The notes under the pieces were generated by a model. It did no database searches and was not told where the DNA came from. It was given only the letters and a program-made list of their open reading frames with translations. Shown in pieces: positions 34,368 through 42,291 of a stretch of DNA of 64,000 nt. Source of the stretch: Janthinobacterium saanense (GTDB lineage Bacteria; Pseudomonadota; Gammaproteobacteria; Burkholderiales; Burkholderiaceae_D); assembly GCF_014200675.1 (NCBI RefSeq), contig NZ_JACHCI010000001.1:434001-498000 (forward strand). The letters are read 5' to 3'. Made by a program: the position numbers and the translations under genes. The first letter of the stretch is position 1. Every line of letters begins with the position of its first letter.

Positions 34368-34931
34368 ATGACCATCATCCGCTGCTCCTGGGCCAATACG
34401 GCCAATCCACGCTATGTGGCATACCACGACACGGAATGGGGCGTGCCCTGCCACGATGAGCGGCGGCTGTTCGAGATGCTGAACCTGGAAGGCGCGCAGG
34501 CGGGCCTGAGCTGGGAAACCATCCTCAATAAGCGCGACACCTACCGCGCGGCTTTCGATGGCTGGGATGCAGAAAAAATCGCCGCCTACGGCCCGGACAA
34601 GGTGGCGCAATTGCTGGCCGACCCGGGCATCGTGCGCAACCGCCTCAAGGTAGCCGCTGCCATCACGAATGCGCAAGCCTATCTGCGCCTGCGCGCGGAA
34701 GGCCTGACGCTCGACAGCTTCTTGTGGAGCTATGTCGATGGCCAGCCCATCGTCAATACCTGGCAGCCCGGTGAGTTCCCTGCCAAGACGCCCCTGTCTG
34801 ACCGCTTGTCGAAAGACTTGGCCAAACGCGGTTTCAAGTTCGTCGGTTCCACCATCATCTACGCCTATATGCAGGGCATCGGCATGATCAATGACCACGC
34901 GCCTGCCTGCTTCTGCCGCACGGCTGCCTGA
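34368..34931 (+). CDS. tag: DNA-3-methyladenine glycosylase I
   Basis: A 187-residue HhH glycosylase that removes 3-methyladenine. Zinc-binding residues are Cys6 (RCSWANT) and His/Cys in NDHAPACFCR; the catalytic-site region holds FEMLNLEGAQAGLSWETIL and FKFVGSTIIYAYMQGIGMINDH. The open frame begins at 34083 inside the mocR gene, but this ATG gives the normal length. Stop and mnmC start overlap (TGATG), so the two are co-translated. Confidence 0.95.
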   Translation: MTIIRCSWANTANPRYVAYHDTEWGVPCHDERRLFEMLNLEGAQAGLSWETILNKRDTYRAAFDGWDAEKIAAYGPDKVAQLLADPGIVRNRLKVAAAITNAQAYLRLRAEGLTLDSFLWSYVDGQPIVNTWQPGEFPAKTPLSDRLSKDLAKRGFKFVGSTIIYAYMQGIGMINDHAPACFCRTAA

Positions 34932-36565
34932 TGTCGATCAACACCATCGTCGCGCTCGACACGGATTTCGATGGGACGCGCTTTAACGCTGCCTGCCTGC
35001 GCCATGGCGGGCAGCGGCTGCATTTTATTGCGCTCGCGCCGCGCCGCATCGATGCCGGCCAGTTGCCGGAACCGTGGCGCAAGCAGTGGCCGCCGTTTGT
35101 GCCAGGCCTGCACCGCATGCTGTCGCGCGATGGCCTGGTCACGCTGGATCTGCTGATCGGCGACGTGGATGCCTGCCTGGCGCAGCTGTCTGCGCGCGTC
35201 GATGAAGTCTGGCTGGCGACCGTGCCGTCGTCGCTGACGGTGCTGGCGCGGCTGATGAACGATGGCGCCAGTCTGCAGGCTGCGCAGTTTGACGATGGAC
35301 AACGCGCAGCATTGCAGAAGGCCGGTTTTGTGTTTGACGACAGCCGCCTGCGCGCCGTGTTTCAACGGCGCGCAGCAGGGCAGGCGCCAGTTATCAAACC
35401 GGAGCGGCGCGCCATTGTGATCGGCGCGGGGCTGGCTGGCGCCGCCGCCTGCGAACGGCTGGCGGCGCGCGGCTGGCAGGTGACGCTGCTTGAGCGCCAC
35501 GCGCAGCCGGCCAGCGAAGCCTCGGGCAACCTGGCCGGTATCTTCATGCCGCAATTGTCGAAAGACGATAACGTCGCCACGCGCCTGGTGCGTGCCGCCT
35601 ATCTGTATGCGCTGCGCCACTGGCAAACCCTGGGCGGCGTGGGAGCAGGATTTGAAGGTGCACAGTGCGGCGTGCTGCAACTGGCGCGCGACGCGGTACA
35701 CGCGCAGGTGCAGCGGCAGATCGCCGCGACCGCCTTGCCGCCGCCTGAATTTGCCCGCTGGCTGGAGGCAGAGGAAGCATCGCTCATGCTGGGCGCCCCG
35801 GCGCCGCACGGCGCCTGGTGGTTTGCCCAAGGCGGCTGGGCGCGTCCGTCCAGCGTGTGCGCAGCCATGCTGGACGCCTGCGGCAGTTTGCTCACGCGGC
35901 GTTTTTCACGCAGCGCCGTCAGCCTGCAGCGCGAACACGATGAATGGCTGGTGCGCGATGGCGACGGCGCGCTGATCGCCCAGGCGCCCATCGTGATTAT
36001 CGCGGGCGGCAATGGCGCCGTAAAGCTGGCACAGGCGGCCAGCCTGCCTTTGGACGCCGTGCGCGGTCAGGTCACGCATCTGGCGCAAGGCAGCTTGCCC
36101 GAGCTGCCGTTTGTGCTGTGCCGCGAAGCCTATATGACGCCGGTGCAGCAGGGCATCGTCTGCGTGGGCGCTACCTACGATGCGGACGGTGACGCTGCCT
36201 TGCGTGTGGCCAGCCAGCAGGAAAACATCGGCAAGATCGCCGATATCCTGCAGGTGGCTCCCTTCGAGGCTCCGCTGGCCGGGCGCACCGGTTTTCGCTG
36301 CGTGGCGCCAGACCGCTTGCCGCTGGCGGGCGCCTTGCCTGACCCTTCCGTGCCGGGCCGCTGCGAACGCCTGCGCGACGTGCCGCGCTGGCCTGGCCTG
36401 TTTGGTTTGCTGGGCTATGCTTCGCGCGGCCTGATCTGGGCGCCGCTGGCAGCCGAATTGCTGGCCTGCCAGCTGGAAGGTGAACCGCTGCCGCTCGAGG
36501 CACAACTCGCTGAAGCACTCGACCCAGGCAGATTCCTGCTGCGCGAACGCCGCCGGAGCGCCTGA
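34931..36565 (+). CDS. mnmC: MnmC-like tRNA cmnm5s2U oxidoreductase with degenerate methyltransferase half
   Basis: A 544-residue protein. The C-terminal FAD oxidase (MnmC2, about 155-540) is intact: FAD-binding GAGLAG at 165-170, EASGNLAGIFMPQLS and GYASRGLIWAPLAAELLA. It demodifies cmnm5U34 to nm5U. The N-terminal region is only ~150 residues instead of ~250: it begins where the methyltransferase would be half finished (HFIALAPRRID, WPPFVPGLHRM, LDLLIGDVDACL) and the expected DGFAPxxNPxxW motif is replaced by LATVPSSLTVL. The SAM-binding glycine loop is absent, so the methyltransferase step is probably lost or done by another protein. Confidence 0.88.
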   Translation: MSINTIVALDTDFDGTRFNAACLRHGGQRLHFIALAPRRIDAGQLPEPWRKQWPPFVPGLHRMLSRDGLVTLDLLIGDVDACLAQLSARVDEVWLATVPSSLTVLARLMNDGASLQAAQFDDGQRAALQKAGFVFDDSRLRAVFQRRAAGQAPVIKPERRAIVIGAGLAGAAACERLAARGWQVTLLERHAQPASEASGNLAGIFMPQLSKDDNVATRLVRAAYLYALRHWQTLGGVGAGFEGAQCGVLQLARDAVHAQVQRQIAATALPPPEFARWLEAEEASLMLGAPAPHGAWWFAQGGWARPSSVCAAMLDACGSLLTRRFSRSAVSLQREHDEWLVRDGDGALIAQAPIVIIAGGNGAVKLAQAASLPLDAVRGQVTHLAQGSLPELPFVLCREAYMTPVQQGIVCVGATYDADGDAALRVASQQENIGKIADILQVAPFEAPLAGRTGFRCVAPDRLPLAGALPDPSVPGRCERLRDVPRWPGLFGLLGYASRGLIWAPLAAELLACQLEGEPLPLEAQLAEALDPGRFLLRERRRSA

Positions 36566-36653
36566 AAAAGCCCATGGCGTTGTTGTCTTGCCTCGTCGTA
36601 CATGCGTACTGCCTTCGACATTCCGCCTAGCCCTGGACATTTTCAGGCGCTCC
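36555..36653. repeat. 99-bp element bounded by a perfect 14-bp inverted repeat
   Basis: Left arm GGAGCGCCTGAAAA (36555-36568) overlaps the mnmC stop codon; right arm TTTTCAGGCGCTCC (36640-36653). Between lie 71 bases with a GTAC-ATGC-GTAC inner palindrome. The right arm plus following bases lack a T-run, so it is not a plain terminator; a REP/MITE-like element is likely. Confidence 0.7.
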
Positions 36654-36699
36654 AAGTTTCAAAACGGTCATATACGTTTTTCATCTTTCCATTCTCTTT

Positions 36700-36715
36700 T
36701 TTATTTGTTTTCTGA
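36700..36715 (+). promoter_or_regulatory. AT-rich motif shared with encapsulin promoter, copy 1
   Basis: TTTATTTGTTTTCTGA, in a GC-rich genome, lies 62 bases upstream of the rhodanese start. The 12-base core TTTATTTGTTTT recurs at 38605, upstream of the encapsulin gene. Likely part of a promoter or a shared regulator site. Confidence 0.45.
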
Positions 36716-36777
36716 ACAAGACAAGTTCGCTACAGTGGACTCGTGCTGGTTTTTTGATGACGTAAAGAGGTGGAATC

Positions 36778-37287
36778 ATGGCCGTAACAGTGGCAGCAAC
36801 AGAATTGGATTTTGATCCCCGCGCCAGCCATGGCGACGGGGCGTTTGAGGCGGTGCTCAATGCCGCGCGCGCGCAGGCGCAAGCGCAAAACCTGCCCTAT
36901 GCCGGCATCGTCAGCGCGCAAGACGCGTGGCAGCTGGTGCAGGCCCACAAGGCGCTGCTGGTCGATGTGCGCACCAATGAAGAGCGCATCTTTGTCGGCC
37001 ATGTGCCCGAATCACTGCACGTGGCGTGGGCCACTGGCACGTCGATGAACCGCAATCCCCGTTTTACGCGTGAACTGGAAGCCAGGGTGCGCGACAAGGC
37101 AGCCGTGGTGCTGTTGTTATGCCGCAGCGGCAAGCGTTCGGCGCTCGCCGCCGAAGCGGCGGCCAAGGCAGGTTTTACAAACGTCTTCAATATCGCACAA
37201 GGCTTCGAGGGCGACCTCGACGACCAGCAGCAGCGCGGCCACAGCGGCGGCTGGCGCTGGCATTCCCTCCCCTGGCAACAGGACTGA
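36778..37287 (+). CDS. Rhodanese-like sulfurtransferase
   Basis: A 169-residue single-domain rhodanese (about residues 42-150). The active-site loop is Cys115 in LLLCRSGKRS, a CRSGxRS form that fits thiosulfate/persulfide transfer. The N-terminal ~40 residues (FEAVLNAARAQAQAQNLPYAGIVS) are an extension typical of PspE-like forms with an unfolded start; there is no signal peptide. It is first gene of the rhodanese-epsC-XRE unit and 1.4 kb upstream of the encapsulin-desulfurase pair, so it may pass persulfide sulfur to or from them (inference). Confidence 0.9.
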   Translation: MAVTVAATELDFDPRASHGDGAFEAVLNAARAQAQAQNLPYAGIVSAQDAWQLVQAHKALLVDVRTNEERIFVGHVPESLHVAWATGTSMNRNPRFTRELEARVRDKAAVVLLLCRSGKRSALAAEAAAKAGFTNVFNIAQGFEGDLDDQQQRGHSGGWRWHSLPWQQD

Positions 37288-37322
37288 GCGCGCTTCCCAT
37301 TTTTCACCCACCCAGGACCATC

Positions 37323-38318
37323 ATGAACCAGCGTGCCTTGCCTACGGGCGCCACCGCCCCTCTCCCTGCGCAGCCGCAGTGGGAATTGCGCCAGATTGTC
37401 GATGAATTACGCACGGTGCGCGAGCGCTGGCGCGAAGGTTTGGCTAGCAGCCAGGAATGTGGCGCGCGCGAATTCCCTTCGCGCCAGCATTTGCGCGATA
37501 TCGTCGCGGCCCTGTGTGCGGCGCTGTTCCCGATGCGCTTGGGACCGCTCGACCTGCAGCAGGAAAGCGAAGATTTTTTTGTCGGCCACACGCTCGACAC
37601 GACGCTGACCAATCTGCATGAACAGGTGCGGCGTGAACTCAGTTACCACGCGCGCCAGCACGGCTTGCAGCAGACAGTGCCCATCGAACAGCAGGCGCTG
37701 GCCATCGTGCAGCGCTTCGCGCGCGCCTTGCCGCGCATCCGCGCCCAGCTCGACACCGACGTGCAGGCCGCCTTCCATGGCGACCCGGCCGCGCACAGCG
37801 TCGACGAAGTGCTGCTGTGCTATCCGGGCATCCTGGCCATCATCCATTACCGCCTGGCGCACAGCCTGCACGTGCTCGGTGCGCCGCTGGTGGCGCGCAT
37901 CATCGCCGAAGTGGCGCATTCGCAGACGGGCATCGATATCCATCCGGGCGCCGTCATCGGTTCCAGTTTTTTCATCGACCATGGCACCGGCGTGGTGATC
38001 GGCGAGACGGCCATCATCGGTGAGCGTGTACGCATCTACCAGGCCGTCACATTGGGCGCCAAGCGCTTCCCTGCGGGCAGCGACGGCGTGCTGAAAAAGG
38101 GCCTGGCGCGCCATCCTATCGTGCAGGACGATGTCGTGATCTATGCGGGCGCCACCATCCTGGGCCGGGTGACCATCGGCCAGGGGTCCGTCATCGGCGG
38201 CAATGTCTGGCTGACGCGTAACGTGGCGCCGCACAGTCATGTGACGCAGGCGCAGAACCACCAGGAAGTACCGCGCGAAAGCGATGCCGTGCTTGCTTCC
38301 TATTCCCATCAAACCTGA
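37323..38318 (+). CDS. epsC: Serine O-acetyltransferase EpsC
   Basis: A 331-residue serine acetyltransferase, giving O-acetylserine for cysteine synthesis. The helical N-terminal region (~1-195) precedes the left-handed beta-helix with hexapeptide repeats (TGIDIHPGAVIG, VVIGETAIIG, VIYAGATILG, GSVIGGNVWLT); the catalytic Asp/His pair lies in DIHPG and FFIDHGTG. It is longer than E. coli CysE because of the N-terminal extension, as usual for EpsC. The frame opens earlier inside the rhodanese gene, but this ATG gives the expected protein. SrpH-like serine acetyltransferases are known neighbours of family 2A encapsulins. Confidence 0.92.
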   Translation: MNQRALPTGATAPLPAQPQWELRQIVDELRTVRERWREGLASSQECGAREFPSRQHLRDIVAALCAALFPMRLGPLDLQQESEDFFVGHTLDTTLTNLHEQVRRELSYHARQHGLQQTVPIEQQALAIVQRFARALPRIRAQLDTDVQAAFHGDPAAHSVDEVLLCYPGILAIIHYRLAHSLHVLGAPLVARIIAEVAHSQTGIDIHPGAVIGSSFFIDHGTGVVIGETAIIGERVRIYQAVTLGAKRFPAGSDGVLKKGLARHPIVQDDVVIYAGATILGRVTIGQGSVIGGNVWLTRNVAPHSHVTQAQNHQEVPRESDAVLASYSHQT

Positions 38319-38325
38319 GGACACG

Positions 38326-38550
38326 ATGCTGATCAAACAGTTTGGACTGGCCGTGCGCCAGTTACGCGAAGGACATGGCTGGTCGCAGGAGCGGCTGGCG
38401 GAAGCGGCCGACTTGAACCGCTCCTTTATCGGCGAAATCGAACGGGGCGCCGCCACGCCATCGCTGCTGACGGTGGAAAAACTGGCTGGCGCCCTGGGCA
38501 TCGGCCTGGCCGGCCTGATGGCGCGCTGTGAACCGGCGCTGGTGGATTAA
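38326..38550 (+). CDS. Small XRE-family regulator (HTH_3)
   Basis: A 74-residue single HTH protein: LIKQFGLAVRQLREGHGWSQERLAEAADLNRSFIGEIERGAATPSLLTVEKLAGALGI, key residues SQERLAEAAD and FIGEIERG. Start at 38326, 7 bases after the epsC stop; the TGAGG of the epsC end can act as its Shine-Dalgarno, so translation is coupled. Probably a regulator of sulfur genes here; the AT-rich motif upstream of the two units is a candidate target. Small size suggests no ligand domain. Confidence 0.88.
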   Translation: MLIKQFGLAVRQLREGHGWSQERLAEAADLNRSFIGEIERGAATPSLLTVEKLAGALGIGLAGLMARCEPALVD

Positions 38551-38604
38551 AACAGGCGCTTGATGGCGATAGCATGTTGAGGAGATTGAGAAGTCAGTCG
38601 ATAC

Positions 38605-38621
38605 TTTATTTGTTTTTCAGA
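38605..38621 (+). promoter_or_regulatory. AT-rich motif shared with rhodanese promoter, copy 2
   Basis: TTTATTTGTTTTTCAGA, 33 bases upstream of the encapsulin ATG, shares its first 12 bases exactly with 36700-36711. Fits a shared activator/repressor site for the two sulfur units. Confidence 0.45.
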
Positions 38622-38654
38622 TAAGCATATTCATTTTCCTCATTAGGAGTATTC

Positions 38655-39584
38655 ATGGCAGAAGCACCAGAGAGTCAATTTGCGCTTGGCGATAACGCAG
38701 CGCGCCAGTTGGCCAATGCAAGCAAGAGCGTTCCCCAGTTATCCACCATCACGCCGCGCTGGCTTGTGCATCTGCTGCAGTGGCTGCCCGTGGAAGCGGG
38801 TATCTACCGCCTGAACCGTGTCAAGAATCCGAAAGACGTGCGCGTCGCCTGCTCGCAGCGCGATGAGTCGGAACTGCCGCAAACCTTCGTCGACTACGAA
38901 GAACAGCCACGCGAATATTTTCTCAACGCCGTCAGCACCGTGCTCGACGTGCACACGCGCGTGTCGGACCTGTACAGCAGCCCGCACGACCAGATCAAGG
39001 AGCAATTGCGCCTGACCATCGAGACGATCAAGGAACGCCAGGAAAGCGAACTGATTAACAATCCCGATTACGGCCTGCTGGCCAGCGTGCATGACGACCA
39101 GCGCATCTTCACCCTGACGGGCGCGCCGACGCCGGACGACCTCGACGAATTGCTGACCAAGGTGTGGAAAGAGCCGGGCTTCTTCCTGGCCCATCCGCTG
39201 GCGATTGCCGCCTTTGGCCGCGAATGCACGCGCCGTGGCGTGCCGCCGCCGACCGTCAGCCTGTTCGGTTCGCAGTTTCTGACCTGGCGCGGCGTGCCGC
39301 TGGTGCCGTCCGATAAACTGCCTATCGAAGACGGCAAGACCAAGATCCTCCTGCTGCGCGTGGGCGAACAGCGCCAGGGCGTGATCGGCCTGTTCCAGCC
39401 TGGCCTGGCGGGCGAGCAAAGCCCCGGCTTGTCGGTGCGTTTCATGGGCATCAACCGCCATGCGATTTCGTCCTACCTGATTTCGCTGTATTGCTCGCTG
39501 GCCGTGCTGACCGACGATGCGGTGGCCGTACTGGAAGACGTGGAGATCGGTAAATACCATGACTACCCAGACACCTACAAGTGA
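38655..39584 (+). CDS. Family 2A encapsulin shell protein (SrpI-like)
   Basis: A 309-residue HK97-fold shell protein. Recognised by the SrpI-type sequence: an N-arm (residues ~1-45), LVHLLQWLPVEAGIYRLNRV, DYEEQPREYFLNAVSTVLDVHTRVSDLYSSPHDQIKEQLRLTIETIKERQE (key residues EYFLNAVST and LYSSPHDQ), NPDYGLLASV, PGFFLAHPLAIAAFGRECTRRGVPPP and the C-terminal NRHAISSYLISLYCSLAVLTDDAVAVLEDVEIGKY. Length fits family 2A, which lacks the cNMP-binding insertion of family 2B. Such shells were formerly annotated as major membrane protein I or Crp-like. It forms a protein compartment in the cytoplasm that loads the overlapping downstream desulfurase. Taggag Shine-Dalgarno. Confidence 0.93.
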   Translation: MAEAPESQFALGDNAARQLANASKSVPQLSTITPRWLVHLLQWLPVEAGIYRLNRVKNPKDVRVACSQRDESELPQTFVDYEEQPREYFLNAVSTVLDVHTRVSDLYSSPHDQIKEQLRLTIETIKERQESELINNPDYGLLASVHDDQRIFTLTGAPTPDDLDELLTKVWKEPGFFLAHPLAIAAFGRECTRRGVPPPTVSLFGSQFLTWRGVPLVPSDKLPIEDGKTKILLLRVGEQRQGVIGLFQPGLAGEQSPGLSVRFMGINRHAISSYLISLYCSLAVLTDDAVAVLEDVEIGKYHDYPDTYK

Positions 39585-41355
39585 TGGCGTGGCGGCGCTG
39601 GCGCCGTCATCCCTGCTGCCCGACGAAGCGACCCTGAACCGCCTGGCGGGCGAGTTTTTCGCGCGCCTGCCCGGTTTGGACAAGTCGCCCAGCCTGGGCG
39701 GTTCGGGCAGCGTGCTCGATGCGGCGCCCCGTTATGCCAACCGTCCGCCACCGCAGCCTGGCCCGTCGTTTGCCGCCATCGCGCCCGGCGTGGCGACGGC
39801 GCAAGTGCCGCCCGTGACGCCGCCGCTGGAAGTGCCGGTGGCGCCGGCGCCGGCTTCCGTGCCGACACCGCGTGCCTCTGCGATCAGTGCGCCGTCGCCG
39901 TATTATTTTGTGGGCGGTGCGCATGGTTATCCTGCAGCGAACACGAATCTCGATGGCCTGGCAAGGCAGGGGCAGGGGAACGCAGGCGACCATGATTTGC
40001 GCGGCCGCTTTGCCGTGCCTGAGCGCGCTCCCGTGCACCAGTTGCCGGTGACGCCAGCCGGTAGCCAGCCCGAGTTTTATTTCCAGACCGTGCTGCCCGC
40101 AAGGCAGGAAGGCAAGGCCCACCACCAGACACCGGCGGCCTTCGATGTGCATGCCGTGCGCCGCGATTTTCCCGTGCTGTCCGAACGGGTCAAGGGCAAG
40201 CAGCTGGCCTGGTTCGACAATGCCGCCACCACCCACAAGCCGCAGTCGGTGATTGACCGCATCGCGTATTTTTACGCGCACGAGAATTCGAATATCCACC
40301 GCGCCGCGCATGAACTGGCGGCCCGCGCCAGCGATGCGTATGAAGCGGCGCGCGCCAAGGTGGCCAATTTCCTGGGTGCCGGCTCGCCCAATGAAATCAT
40401 CTTCGTGCGCGGCGCCACCGAAGGCATCAACCTGATCGCCAATACCTTTGGGCGCAAGTTCATCGGTTCTGGCGACGAGATCATCGTCTCGCAGCTGGAG
40501 CATCACGCCAATATCGTGCCGTGGCAGCAGCTGGCGGCGGAAAAGGGCGCTACCTTGCGCGTGATCCCCGTCGATGACAGCGGCCAGATCATCCTCGATG
40601 AATTCCGCAAGCTGCTCAATGGCCGCACCAAACTGGTATCGGTGACGCAGGTGTCGAATGCACTCGGCACGGTCGCGCCGATAGCGCAAATCATCGCGCT
40701 GGCGCATGCCGCGGGCGTGCGCGTGGTGGTCGATGGCGCGCAGGCGGTGTCGCATCTGCGGGTCAACGTGCAGGCGCTCGATGCCGACTTTTATGTGTTC
40801 TCGGGCCACAAGGTATTTGGCCCGACCGGCATAGGCGCGGTGTATGGCAAGGCCGACCTGCTCGAGCAATTGCCGCCATGGCAGGGCGGCGGCAATATGA
40901 TTGCCGACGTCACGTTCGAGCGCACGGTGTACCAGGGCGTACCGAACCGTTTCGAGGCGGGCACCGGCAATATCGCCGACGCCGTGGGCCTGGGTGCGGC
41001 CATCGATTATGTGCAGCGCATCGGCCTGGAAAACATCGCCGCCTACGAGCACGCCTTGCTCGAATACGCCACGCATCATCTGCAGTCGATACCGGGCGTG
41101 CGCCTGATCGGCACGGCGCTGGACAAGGCCAGCGTGGCGTCCTTCGTGCTGGCCGGTTACGAGCCATCGGAAGTGGGCCATGCGCTCAATGAAGAAGGCA
41201 TCGCCGTGCGTTCGGGCCACCATTGTGCCCAGCCGATTTTGCGCCGCTTCGGCGTGGAAGCGACCGTGCGGCCCTCGTTCGCCTTCTATAACACCTACGA
41301 GGAAATCGACCGCTTGATTACGGTGGTGCGGCGCCTGGCTGGCGCACGGCGCTGA
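39559..41355 (+). CDS. Encapsulin cargo cysteine desulfurase (SufS-like, with N-terminal targeting domain)
   Basis: A 598-residue PLP enzyme. Residues 1-~195 are a low-complexity Pro/Ala-rich extension with three conserved-looking hydrophobic islands: LPDEATLNRLAGEFFARLPG (20-39), SPYYFVGGAHGYP (113-125) and PEFYFQ (171-176), likely the shell-docking part. Residues ~196-598 are a complete SufS-type desulfurase: His316 in LEHHAN, Asp392/Gln395 in VDGAQ, PLP Lys418 in FSGHKVFGP and catalytic Cys556 in RSGHHCAQP. It strips sulfur from cysteine as persulfide. Start at 39559 overlaps the shell gene by 26 bases; the frame's earlier start (39517) has no ribosome-binding site. No SufE/SufBCD gene is nearby, so Fe-S assembly is not the obvious role. 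Confidence 0.94.
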   Translation: MTTQTPTSDGVAALAPSSLLPDEATLNRLAGEFFARLPGLDKSPSLGGSGSVLDAAPRYANRPPPQPGPSFAAIAPGVATAQVPPVTPPLEVPVAPAPASVPTPRASAISAPSPYYFVGGAHGYPAANTNLDGLARQGQGNAGDHDLRGRFAVPERAPVHQLPVTPAGSQPEFYFQTVLPARQEGKAHHQTPAAFDVHAVRRDFPVLSERVKGKQLAWFDNAATTHKPQSVIDRIAYFYAHENSNIHRAAHELAARASDAYEAARAKVANFLGAGSPNEIIFVRGATEGINLIANTFGRKFIGSGDEIIVSQLEHHANIVPWQQLAAEKGATLRVIPVDDSGQIILDEFRKLLNGRTKLVSVTQVSNALGTVAPIAQIIALAHAAGVRVVVDGAQAVSHLRVNVQALDADFYVFSGHKVFGPTGIGAVYGKADLLEQLPPWQGGGNMIADVTFERTVYQGVPNRFEAGTGNIADAVGLGAAIDYVQRIGLENIAAYEHALLEYATHHLQSIPGVRLIGTALDKASVASFVLAGYEPSEVGHALNEEGIAVRSGHHCAQPILRRFGVEATVRPSFAFYNTYEEIDRLITVVRRLAGARR

Positions 41356-41379
41356 TACCGCCAGCGTGTCAATAGCGCG

Positions 41380-41416
41380 ATGCCGCCCCGTGTTGTACGC
41401 GGGGCGGCATTTTTTT
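41380..41416 (+). terminator. Strong terminator ending the encapsulin operon
   Basis: Perfect 11-bp arms ATGCCGCCCCG / CGGGGCGGCAT with a 9-base loop, followed by six T. It isolates the encapsulin unit from the histidine kinase operon. Confidence 0.92.
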
Positions 41417-41478
41417 ATGGTGTTTGTGCTATCTCGGCTGCTTCTGCGCTATGCTGGCTGATGCGCTCTCACGGGCGG

Positions 41479-41484
41479 TATAAT
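41479..41484 (+). promoter_or_regulatory. Consensus -10 box upstream of histidine kinase
   Basis: TATAAT lies 60 bases upstream of the kinase start and just after the encapsulin terminator. The -35 region is not close to consensus. Possible promoter of the two-component operon. Confidence 0.4.
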
Positions 41485-41543
41485 TTGCTTGTGGCAACAT
41501 TTGAGCCGCGGCGCGGTGCCGCTGGCGCCCAAGGAGATATCCG

Positions 41544-42278
41544 GTGGAAGATCAACACAGCTCGCCCGAGCTTTTCCTGTTCCTGGCGTCGACCGTGCAC
41601 GACATGAAAAATTCGATCAGCGTCTTGAGTGGCACGCTGGAATCCCTGCTGGCGGCCGAACAGGCCAAGGTGGACGCAGATGCAGACGCGGCGCAGAATG
41701 CGCCCGCCTACCTGCAGATGGCGCAAATGCTGTACCAGACCAAGCGCCTCAACGATAATCTGATACAGCTGCTGGCGCTGTACAAGGAAGTCGGCAAGCC
41801 CGGCTACCCCTTTGACGTGCAGCCGCAACTGGTGGCGCAGGTGCTCGCGCAGGTGGTGGACCAGGAAAAAATCCTGCTTGCCTCCAAGGGCATACGCCTG
41901 GAAACCGATTTCCCTCTTGAGCTGATCTGGACGCTCGATGAAGACCTGGTGATCGGCGTGCTGGCGCATGCCATCAACAACGCCATCCGCTATACCAAAG
42001 ACACGATACGTTTGTCCGCGCGCGAAGTCGGGGCGGTGCTCGAATTGCGCGTGGAAGACAATGGCGAAGGTTATACTCAGGCGCTGATCGAGGCGGGCAG
42101 CGCCGCCATGAATGGCATGCAGGCGGGCGTGGATTTTTCCACCAACAGCACCGGCCTGGGACTGTATTTTTCCAGCGAGGTAGCCAAGATGCATAAATTC
42201 CGCGGCCACAGCGGCAGCATTGCGCTGGCCAATGGCGGCGCCCTGGGCGGCGGCTGTTTCATCCTGCGTTTGCCCTGA
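41544..42278 (+). CDS. Soluble sensor histidine kinase
   Basis: A 244-residue kinase without transmembrane segments. The H-box is STVHDMKNSI (His19), which begins almost at the N-terminus so no separate sensor domain exists; the ATPase domain shows the N-box HAINNAIRY, DNGEGY and GLGLYFSSEVAKMH. It must receive its signal through protein partners or the dimerisation domain. Followed 13 bases later by its likely partner, the TPR response regulator. Confidence 0.87.
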   Translation: MEDQHSSPELFLFLASTVHDMKNSISVLSGTLESLLAAEQAKVDADADAAQNAPAYLQMAQMLYQTKRLNDNLIQLLALYKEVGKPGYPFDVQPQLVAQVLAQVVDQEKILLASKGIRLETDFPLELIWTLDEDLVIGVLAHAINNAIRYTKDTIRLSAREVGAVLELRVEDNGEGYTQALIEAGSAAMNGMQAGVDFSTNSTGLGLYFSSEVAKMHKFRGHSGSIALANGGALGGGCFILRLP

Positions 42279-42291
42279 GCGAGATATCACC

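Noticed and set aside
36778-38550. Reading the rhodanese-epsC-XRE genes as an ordinary cysteine-synthesis operon unrelated to the encapsulin
   Set aside because: Possible, but the shared upstream 12-mer, same orientation, and known pairing of serine acetyltransferase with family 2A encapsulins make a joint function more likely.
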